A program made the translations under genes and the position numbers. Shown piece after piece: positions 55,523-64,000 of a stretch of 64,000 bases of DNA (its first letter is position 1; each line of letters opens with the position of its first letter). The stretch spans positions 36,872,770 to 36,936,769 of the forward strand of contig NC_080682.1 of the NCBI RefSeq assembly GCF_030445035.2. The letters are read 5' to 3'. This stretch comes from Dasypus novemcinctus (taxonomy: Eukaryota; Chordata; Mammalia; Cingulata; Dasypodidae). The notes beneath the pieces were generated by a model, which did no database searches, had not been told where the DNA came from, and saw nothing but the letters and a program-made list of their open reading frames with translations.

Positions 55523-58500
55523 TTGAACCACCCAATGTCCATTCTTCTTAAATGGGCTACAACCTCTCTGGTTTGGGTTGAACAGTGGCCATTAACCATA
55601 GAAAAATTGGAGACACTTCATAAATTAGTTAAAGAACAGTTAGATAAAGGACATATTGAAAAATCTTTTAGTCCCTGGAACTCTCTGATGTTTTCTATTA
55701 AGAAAAAATCAGGCAAGTGGAGGCATTTAACAGACCTCTGAACAGTAAATGCAGTCATTCAACCTATGGGTACACTGCAGCCAGGTTTGACCACATCAGC
55801 TATGATCCTTTGTAACTGACCACTTGTTATTGACTTAAAGGATTGTTCCTTTACAATACCTTTGGCTCTGCAAGACTGTGAGAAATTTGCATTCTCAGTG
55901 CCTTCTTTTAATAACAGAGAATGCATGAAACAGTTTCAGTGGAAATATCTTCCTTAAGGAACAATTAATAGCCCCACCATGTGTCAAAATTTTGTGGCTA
56001 AAGCCTTAAATCCAGTCAGATTGGCTTTTCCATCTTGTTATATTGTACATTACATGGATGATATACTGTGTGCTGCTCCCTCTTCCCAGACTCTAGTTTT
56101 AGCATATCAGGCCTTAGAGAAGAGCTTAACTGTAGCAGGATTACAACTTGCCCCTGAGAAAATTCAAAAAGGTTACCCTTGTTTTTTTATCTTGGGACTA
56201 TTGTTGATAAAATTACAATTAAGTCTCAAAAGGTTCAGATTCATACAGATTCTATTAAAACTTTGAATGATCTGTAGAAATTATATAAATAATTTATATA
56301 TATAAATTGGCTAAGGCCCAAATTAGGCATTTCCACATATGAATGTCTAATCTCCTTTCACTATTATATGGAGATCCTCAACTAAACAGCCCCTGGGTTG
56401 TAAAAAGAGAGGCAGAACAAGAAATAAAACTCATAGAGAAAAAAAATTCAAAGTGCTCAAGTTGAGTGCATTAATTCAGAACAGTCACTGCAATTGATTA
56501 TCTTGCCTTCCTTACACTCCCCCATGGGAATCCTTATGCAGCAAGATCATATTGTAGAATTAATATTTTTACCTAACAGTATTGTTAAAACTTTATCTCC
56601 TCATGTGGATTTTATGACCCACATTTTACTTAAAGGCCATGAGCATACTTGCGCCCTTCATGGACAGGACCCTTCTCATGTCTTCTACTTTCCTGCAAGG
56701 AAGTTGAGGCTTGTCTCCAAAAACACAATGGCAAATACCCTTTGTTGATTATATTGGACAGATAGATAATCATTACCCTAAAAATCCTGTATTAAAATTC
56801 ATTAAAAGCACTCAGTGGATTTTACCTAGCATAACTAAGTTTCAACCAGTACCTGATGTCCCTACAGTCTTTACTGATTGGTCTGGAAATGTCACCACTG
56901 GGTATACTGGGTATTAAACTAAGAAAATTCCTACTCCTGGATTTTTGGCTCAGCAACCTGAATTAATAGCAGTACTTACTGCTTTGCAAGACATACCAGA
57001 GTCCATAAATATCCTTTCAGACTCAGCCTATGTTGTCCAGGTTACAATTGATTGAAACAGCTCTTATCAAACCTAACATAAATCAGTATAAGCTTTTTCA
57101 CAAACTTCAACAAATAATTAGATATAGAAAAAGTCCATTATTCATATTGATGTGGGCTATGGGTGGGAGGCTCTTGTCTCTTTGTAGATAACCTAAGCTG
57201 TCTGTGACTTGAGGGTGTGGGATGGTGAGAGGATGCAGTCCTGCCCTTGGTGACCATGGCAATGACCCAAGTCCCAGGAAATAGTTTAGCAATACAAATT
57301 CTATAAACTTTAAATATTGAGGGCAAATGCAAACCAAATGTGCTGAAAGCTTATCTAGAATGTATGAAGTCCATGCTAAAAGCTTACCTAGGATGTGGAA
57401 GATATATGCTAATTCAAGCCTACTGAGCATTGAAACAAAAGAATGATTTTGCCCTTCCTGTCTGTATAAAAGGAACTCAGAATTCTTGTTCAGGGCTCGG
57501 GTTTGAAACAGAAAGCTCCCGAGTCTGGCCAGCTGTCAATAAATCATTTTTTTCCTTCTCAAAATCATTCCTGAGTCCTGACCTTTCTATAAGCAAATAC
57601 TTGAAACTCTCTCGTCTTCTACAACAATATTCAATCTCATTCAAACTTACCTGGGACCATTAGTTCAAGGCAATAATGCCAGTGATAAATTAGTCATTCC
57701 TGTTCTACAAGAGGCTATTCAACTTCACAACCTAACCCATATAAATGCAGCTGGCCTCAAGGCTCATTTTCCTTTAACATGGACACAAGCTAGGGACATT
57801 ATTCAAACTTGTCCATCATGTCAAATTCTTAATAATCCAATACAATCAGAATCTTGAGTAAATACCTGTGGTTTAACTGTTAGCTCTCTGTGGCAAAAAT
57901 GGATGTAACTCATATCTCCTCCTTTGGAATATTATATTATATTCAGGTCTTTGTAGATAGTTGTTCAGGATTCATTTGGGCTACAGCTAAGTTGGTAGAA
58001 ACTACTCAACATGTAAGACAACATTTGTTAGCTTGCTTGCTTCCCCAGTCTCTAAAAACAGATAATGCTACTGCTTACACCAGTATCTCCCTTAGATTTC
58101 TCTAGATACTTGGAGTATTTCTCATACTACAGGACTTCATTATAACCCCCAGGGGCAGGCTATTGTTGAATGAGCAAATCAAACCTTTAAACTCATGTTA
58201 CAAAAAAAAAAAATAGAGAAGACAGGGAGACACCACAGTTATAGTTATAAAAAGTATTATTCACTCTTAATTTTCTTAACTGTGGAACCACCCTGGAAGG
58301 GACAGCTGCTGAAAGGCATTTCCAAACTAATTCTAAAACTCAATCCCAAACTCTGTCTGAAAAATCTTTAATTTAGTGGAATGATCAATTGACCAATAAA
58401 TGGTAAATAAGGAAGTTGTTAACTTGGTGAAGAGGATTTGCCTGTATTTCTCCAGGAGATGGAGAACATCCTGTGTGGGTACCAGCTCATCAGATAAAGA

Positions 58501-58640
58501 CATGTCATGAACCCCAAGAGACAACAAAAGTTCCTGTAGAACCCAGAAGTTCCGGTCATGCAGATGGAGAAATTGACACTGAAGACGGCATGCCTGGGTC
58601 CCATTCTGAAGGTTAGAGTAGCTTCACCTTCCACCTGGGG
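55523..58640 (+). pseudogene. pol: ERV-C pol pseudogene, split by a solo LTR
   Basis: Reverse transcriptase: [19 protein letters not shown], then [13 protein letters not shown] and the catalytic YMDD near 56,058. RNase H: VFTDWSGN near 56,870 and a later [10 protein letters not shown]. After the inserted LTR, integrase continues with LTHINAAGLKAHF, IQTCPSC (zinc site), MDVTHISSFG (first Asp) and LKTDNATAY (second Asp near 58,060); the third acidic position is in a broken frame (NPQGQAIVE, then a stop). Many stops and frameshifts. Confidence 0.88.
57144..57630 (+). mobile_element. Solo LTR, ERV1-like family, inside ERV-C pol
   Basis: 479 bp at 57,148-57,626, TGATGTGGGC to CTACAACA, flanked by ATAT on both sides (57,144-57,147 and 57,627-57,630), a 4-bp duplication. 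TATAAAA near 57,465 and AATAAATCA near 57,538. The same family occurs at 28.5 kb (+) and 63.1 kb (-). Confidence 0.9.
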
Positions 58641-60744
58641 GTAAGTTAAAACTCTAAACTCAAGAAGCCAAACAACAGCTGACCAAGAGCTCAGTTACAT
58701 CTTATATCAGGATTGAATCTTTGCCTGATATGTATGCTTTGCTAGTATTCTTACAAAAAGGGTTCAAGTGCACAAAAAAGCTTATATGCTAGAATAGCTT
58801 TACATTAAGTTATTAAAGAAAAGAAAGAAAGGAAGATCTGCTTTTGTGTTTACCTGTTTGTTCAGTGTCACTGTGTGTGTGGTAATTATTTCAGCGTGTG
58901 TTGTAATGGTTTTTGTGATTGTTCATTGTCAGTGTATATTTTGATACCTCCAGATGGTGATAGAATTTGATAAATAAAATTTGCTAAAAGAGCTCTATTT
59001 AAGAAAAATACTATTACTACTACTAATAATAAGCACTTATACTATTACCTAAGTTTAAAATGTTAATGATATCTCTATAGTTGTGTCTTGGATAATAGAA
59101 TGCATATAGCAAGTTGTAAAAGTATTGTGGCAGCATTCAGTGAGATAATATGTTTCATAAAAGCAAAGTAATCCTGAATGAATACAAAATGTGCAAAAAC
59201 CAAGCTAAAAAGGCAACAATGGACTTTTGCAGTTCTTCAAGTCTTTCTACCCTGGCCTGATGGCAAATGAAATTTGGCTGCATAGAAAAAACCTGAGGCC
59301 AGTGACCCTACTAAGAAACATCAGAGACAATGGTATCTTAAGGGCTTGGAATAGGTAAACAATTGGTACAAGCTGTAAGATCCCTGCTACTCTATCAAAT
59401 TCTTAAATGTTGCTTGATTGAGTAAGACAAAACTATACTTTCTGCTGTAATTGATGTAGTACAATGTTTTCTCATGTTAACAGAATTTGTAATACTGTTG
59501 GAATACTAAAAATCTTTTATCCCTCATTGAGATGTGTTAATTAGGAAAGGTCCTTCATGGGAGTAGGAGGACCTCCAGCAGGCTGTGGGGGAAAAGAGGG
59601 GGGAAAGAGAAGATGGACATCAACTTAGTCTGTGACTTGGATATGGCCAGCACCAATATTGGCTTTGGGTGGAGTTTGTGGCAAATGCAACATTCTAATT
59701 GAGTACCCCTCAAACTAAAATCTCAATTGTGGAAAGAGACAAAAAGTACAATATAAAAAAGCAATTTTGTGCAGCATAGGAAGCCCTGCTAAGAGTGAAA
59801 AGCTTAACCCAATAGTGCCTGGTTACTATGAAGACTGCCATCCCTATCCAGGGGTGGATTGCAAACACAAAAAGCAAGACAAAAATGATGGACTGTTGTG
59901 AATCACCCTCGATGGGGGAGAGATCTGTGGAAGAACATCTGGGACACCTGCCAACTGTGACAGGTAAACTGTCTGTCAGGTCCCCTGCCCACTCCTCTAA
60001 TATCCTTCTCAGGACTGTTGAGGTAGATGCCTCACAAAGATCCAGAGCCATACAACTGAGACCTGAGAAGCAGAGTGGCTCCACCAGATAGGTGAACAGT
60101 GTAAGTACCACCAGATCTTGTGATGCCTAGCCAAGTGGTTCCAGCTGTTTGTGGACATCACCCATGAGTGTCCTTCATGCTCACTTCAATGACTGTGACA
60201 TCAGTCACCTCCTGCTCCTAGGAAGGGCAAACTATGCTTTCACTGCTACAGACACTACATTGGGACTCCTATAACAAGCCAGCTATTGTTTTCTGCCTGG
60301 AAAATGAGTTCTCACAATGATGGACTAAGCTAATTCAATACTGAGTTGTGGTCTCAGGTCTAGTGAATATGCTAAGAGCAGGACAAATGAAGACACTGAA
60401 ATTATGTGATGAACTTCCAGCTTCCCCAAAATGGGGAAGTAACAATAATTTATCATTGCCTATGCCTCAAATTATATAAATTAGGGAAAATGAAGTCATT
60501 TTGATCAAATATTGGCCTATATAGCCTTGCTGGTAAGAAATCTTAAGCCCACAAGAGATAAATCATCTGTTAGTTGGAAGTTTGTATAAATTGCTGTAGT
60601 TATGGATTATGTATAAAGTACTGTTCTCTGATTTGATATTGTCACTTAAACGATAACAACGTTTATCAAGCCCTTTGGGGTATGAGGCAGTAAGAAACCA
60701 CCTAATCTGCCTTTACTGCTTTATAAAAAACAAAAAGGAAGATA
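58640..60744 (+). other. ERV-C 3' non-coding part, AT-rich
   Basis: No env motif was recognised in any frame. The block at 58,892-59,080 aligns with ERV-A's AT-rich block. A plus-strand open frame of 87 codons at 59,828-60,091 and its antisense partner match no family I know. AAAAAACAAAAAGGAAGATA at 60,725-60,744 is the likely polypurine tract. Confidence 0.7.
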
Positions 60745-61007
60745 TGTTGTGGGAAACTGGCTTACCTATTTGTTGCTTCCTGCTATGTAGAACATGTTGC
60801 AAGTTGCTTCCTTTAGCAAACAGCTGCTCTTTAGCTTTCAAATAAATACGATGTGGAAACTAGGGTTGAGGCTCTCAGTTTCAGAAGCTGTGAAGTTCCC
60901 TGGTTCCATCTTTGTTTCCTTTCTTGTGTCTTTCTTTTGTCCTTTTATTTCTTCAGTTCTGCATCACCTTGCCTTCATGCAGACCTATTGCTGAGGTGGT
61001 CTCAGCA
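60745..61007 (+). repeat. ERV-C 3' LTR
   Basis: 263 bp, TGTTGTGGG to GTCTCAGCA. It is 155 bp shorter than the 5' LTR because it has fewer U3 repeat copies. Confidence 0.88.
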
Positions 61008-61121
61008 GAAATGCACATTAAAATGATGTATAACATAACCGCGTTTTTTTAAGAATGGATGCCAATATCGAACGGCAAATTTCAACAATGCAAAAACTGC
61101 AATTACGTTTGCCCCATCCCA

Positions 61122-61500
61122 GCAGTAGAATCACTATGCTTGGGTTGACTGCATCCTCAGCATCACTTGATAGTTTCCAATCTTTATAGATGTCATTGTT
61201 TACATTCATCTGGTTTCATAAGAGACAAAAATATGTGGGGTGTGGGTGTCAAAGATATCCTTGTTGCTGATGCTTTGTTGAAAGGTACTTTAGTCAAGCA
61301 GTTGCAGAAATTTTGTGATACTTATGGGGAAAATTTAAAAGATGCTATTTTATTGCACAAAAGTTTTCAGGGATAGTTCTTTGCTTAATAAGGAAGTAAG
61401 AAAATTAGGAGTCTACCCAAACTCAAGACAAATAAATTGATCCCAGTGGAATTTTAAAAACAGTGAGAACATTTTAATTTACTCCTTTCTCAACAAAGAA
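61122..61500. other. No feature recognised
   Basis: Spacer right of the mariner. A plus-strand frame at 61,167-61,376 matches no family I know. Confidence 0.35.
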
Positions 61501-61504
61501 ATTC

Positions 61505-61985
61505 CCAAGTGATGGTTAGGCTCATGTGTCAATCTGGGCAGGTAATGGTGTTTGGTTGTTTGGTCAAGCAAGAACTGGCCTAATTGTTATTGTGAGGACA
61601 TTTCATGGATTGAATATTTGGTAGGCTGATTGCATCTATGGTTGTTTATATCTACAATCAACTGAGGAAATTGCCTTCAGCAATGAGAGAAGTCTCATCC
61701 AAAAGATGAAGGCCTTAAAAGGAGAAGTGATGATTTCCATAGTCAAAAGAAAGAATTCCCATCTCTACTTCAGCCAGTTAGCTTCTCTTACAGAATTCAT
61801 TGAAAACCTTCATCGCAGTTACTAGCTTGCAGCCTGCACTACAGAATTGGACTCAGGCATTCCCATAGTCTTGTGAAATACTTTTATAAAATCCCATAAT
61901 ATATACAGGTAACTCCTGTTGGTTCTGGTTCCCTAGAGGACCCTAACTAATAAACCAAGGTATGGAATACTCTGGGGACCTACAT
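61505..61985 (+). repeat. Old interspersed repeat, family not named
   Basis: GATGGTTAGGCTCATGTGTC, GGCCTTAAAAGGAGAAGTGA, CTTGCAGCCTGCACTACAGA and TTGGTTCTGGTTCCCTAGAG occur in the order of a widespread eutherian repeat ending AGGACCCTAACTAATAAA. Confidence 0.5.
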
Positions 61986-62539
61986 TCTCCCAGAATGAAA
62001 AATGATGCAACTGCTTCTGCAAACATTAATCCAAATGAAGAAAACACTTAACTTGCTTCAGAATGAGAATTTACAAGATCCAAGTACAGAAGATTAAGAA
62101 TAAAGCTAAATAATTCTTAGAATTTTAAGAATTATATAATTCTAACCTCCTGTCTGTGCAGAAGCACAGGTGTGGAAGTGGCAATAGATGCCTGTTGAAT
62201 ACAGCACAATTTATACTCCATCTTAATTTTAGTTGATTTTAACATCTATAAAGAAGAAAAGGAACTCATCAGAATATGTTTTGATAATTACATAAACTTG
62301 TGTAAACAAAATAAAAGAACAATAATAAATAAATTAAAATTTAATTAAATAATAGTCTGGAAATATGTAGACCAAATGAAAAGTCATTACCTCTGAGAAC
62401 AGGATGAGGTTGATAATTTTATGTTTTTGTTACAAAAAGCAATATACATGCATTGGCTTTGTAAGGAAAACATGAACAACCTTCGTGGTATGAGATATCA
62501 TCCTCTTCCCTCATGCCCTCATCAGTATTTTGTATTTTC
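61986..62539. other. No feature recognised
   Basis: AT-rich, nothing assignable. Confidence 0.35.
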
Positions 62540-64000
62540 ATGTTTCTTCATTTTTTAGTCAATTTGTTGTGTGAAAATCGTATCTAATTGTTGTTTCAAT
62601 AGTAGGAAGACCAAGCATTTATTTCATGATTATTTGGACTTTGGCTTTCTTCTTCATGGCATGCCATTATGTATCCTTTGCCTATTCTGATGAGGTTTTT
62701 CTATTTTTATTGATGATTTGTGGTAGTTCTTTGAGTGTTTTTATTTTAACCCTTTGTAATGTATGCTGCAATATTTTCTCCAGTTTGTGTATCTTGACTT
62801 TTCTTAACATATATGCTGTCATACAGTCATTTAAAATTATGATAGTTAAATATATCAACATTTGAAGACCATCCCTACAATGAAATAAAAATGTTCATTA
62901 TTATTTTCTTCCCATGTGTTTATAATTAGGATTTTTTTGTTTGAGTATTGTGAGGTGGAATTTTAATATTATTTATTTTTTCAAATGACCATTAGAAATA
63001 ATCAACAACTTTTTATGATTAATTCATCTTCACCTTTTTGTTCTGAATTAAATATATATATAATATTAAATTGACATATGTATTGTAGAAGTTGAGAGAC
63101 GTTCAATTATTTGTGTATAGAAAGGCCAGGACTCAGGAATGATTTTGAGAAGGAAAAATGATTTATTGACAGCTGGCTGGACTTGGGAGGTTTCTGTTTC
63201 AATCCCGAGGTTTGAACAAGATTTTCAAGTTCCTTTTATACAGGGTGGGGAGTCAAATGGTGCTATTAGTAAAAAAAAAAAAAAAAATACTTTCTTTGTT
63301 AGTTAAGTCTTTGCTTGAATACCAGATAGTTTTGAATTAACATATCACCCACAATTCAGGTGAGCTTGAATTAGCATCTTACCCACATTCCATCTGGATG
63401 GAACCTTGAATACACATTTAGTCTTACAATTTTTCTGAACATTCAAAGCCTATATCACTTAACTGGATTTCTAGAGACTAGGCACACTTGGATATAGAAT
63501 TAAGTGATTTTGATTTTATTCACAGGCTATATTATATTTTCCATTTGAGGCCAAGTCCCAGTTCCCTTAAGCTTCAGCATCACCCCCATCAGAATTTCCC
63601 TGGACTGACTGGTATGTATATAGAGTTTGCATTGCTAAAGGACCTCCTGGGACTGGAGTCATTGCCATGGTCAACAAGGTCAGGACTGCAGTCTCTTACT
63701 GTCCCACACCCACAAGCCAGGACACAGAACACTTAGGTTATCTATGAAGGGAAGAACAGCCTCCCACCCATAGCCCACATCATATGTACTTATATCTGTT
63801 TATGGGTTATCTGTTCTTTTCTTGTCCACTTTCTAGTACCAACACCTTACAGTTTTAATTACTATAGCTTTGTAATATGGGTTGATATCTGTCATAGCAA
63901 TACTATCCTTTCTCTTCGGTTTTCCTTTTCAAAATTTTCTTGGCTATTTTGAACATTTTTCTCTACCATAAATTTTCAAAATTAGATTGAGTTATTAAAA
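62540..64000 (-). repeat. Old L1 ORF2 on the minus strand, split by a solo LTR
   Basis: TATCCTTTGCCTATTCTGAT, then TTAACCCTTTGTAATGTATG (62,690-62,770) and TTACTATAGCTTTGTAATAT (63,857-63,880) read as the reverse complement of L1 ORF2. The solo LTR at 63,081-63,782 separates the two parts. The copy runs off the window. Confidence 0.55.
63077..63786 (-). mobile_element. Solo LTR, ERV1-like family, long variant
   Basis: 702 bp (63,081-63,782). The right end CCCATAGCCCACATCA is the complement of the start of the LTR at 57,148. TATG flanks both ends (63,077-63,080 and 63,783-63,786). It is about 220 bp longer than the 57.1-kb copy because of extra internal sequence near 63,270-63,540. The left terminal base pair is mutated. 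Confidence 0.82.

Larger units (their letters stand above)
52514..61013 (+). mobile_element. ERV-C: old class II endogenous retrovirus (HML-like)
   Basis: 8.5 kb, read left to right: 5' LTR 52,520-52,937, primer site, gag, dUTPase-protease, pol, AT-rich 3' part, 3' LTR 60,745-61,007. The imperfect 6-bp duplication AAAATG/GAAATG flanks it inside the mariner 5' UTR. The common LTR part differs at about 15 of 195 bases (8%). A solo LTR (57,148-57,626) is inserted between RNase H and integrase. No env was recognised. Confidence 0.9.
43742..61121 (-). mobile_element. Hsmar1-like mariner transposon split into four pieces
   Basis: A cut-and-paste DNA transposon on the minus strand. Left terminal repeat TTAGGTTAGTGCAAAAGTAA starts at 43,742 beside a TA target. 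The right terminal repeat lies at about 61,092-61,121 (AAAAACTGCAATTACGTTTG). Pieces: 43,742-44,117; 51,338-52,057; 52,491-52,519; 61,008-61,121, together about 1.24 kb, close to a full mariner of about 1.28 kb. They are separated by ERV-B, a DAS SINE and ERV-C. The 5' UTR piece after ERV-C (ACATTAAAATGATGTATAAC) also matches Hsmar1 as I recall it. Confidence 0.85.

Noticed and set aside
59828-60091. Possible env or accessory frame at the 3' end of ERV-C
   Set aside because: No signal peptide, membrane span or retroviral motif was found on either strand.
62626-62865. 79-codon hydrophobic plus-strand frame
   Set aside because: It is antisense to an old L1 ORF2. Hydrophobic frames there are a by-product of the A-rich L1 sense strand.

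Overview
This is mammalian nuclear DNA and almost certainly xenarthran, most likely an armadillo (Dasypus type). Several full-length or partial tRNA-derived SINEs match the DAS family as I remember it. They lie beside young L1 3' ends of one lineage, together with the usual old eutherian background of MIR, L2, HAL1-like and hAT-type repeats. No intact host gene is visible. The only host gene relics are two class II olfactory receptor pseudogenes (2.8-3.7 kb on -, 29.8-30.7 kb on +) and a processed NUMB retrocopy at 25.0-25.8 kb. The window therefore looks like an olfactory-receptor cluster interval filled with retroelements.

Left part (1-34 kb): SINE pieces, an olfactory receptor pseudogene, then a full-length L1 on the minus strand (about 6.2-14.2 kb). 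It has a 5' UTR made of tandem units of about 208 bp, an ORF1 with one stop, and an ORF2 split by a second L1. That inner L1 carries a 5' inversion (twin priming). Old AT-rich DNA with worn repeats follows. The NUMB retrocopy is unusual: it joins the first NUMB coding exon to a 3' exon made of hAT transposon sequence, and it has a poly(A) tail and a 16-bp target duplication.

Right part (34-61 kb): three class II (betaretrovirus-like) endogenous retroviruses of clearly different age. ERV-A (34,069-39,198, minus) has LTRs of about 1 kb that look identical except for one 28-bp repeat copy, and a 6-bp target duplication. It keeps only the start of gag, an AT-rich non-coding block and a broken env, so it looks like a recently mobilised non-autonomous element comparable to mouse ETn. 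ERV-B (44,118-51,332, minus) has LTRs about 4% apart, gag-pro-pol almost complete with class II features, and a deleted env whose surface subunit resembles gammaretroviruses. ERV-C (52,520-61,007, plus) has common LTR sequence about 8% apart and decayed gag-dUTPase-protease-pol, and is itself split by a solo LTR.

ERV-B, ERV-C and a DAS SINE all lie inside one Hsmar1-like mariner transposon (outer ends 43,742 and about 61,121), which is thereby stretched from about 1.24 kb to more than 17 kb. ERV-A resembles ERV-B in its matrix protein and ERV-C in its AT-rich block, so these families may have exchanged segments. The far right (61-64 kb) holds old repeats and a solo LTR inside an old L1.

All coordinates and percentages were obtained by reading and hand alignment. 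Family names rest on recalled motifs, not on database searches.
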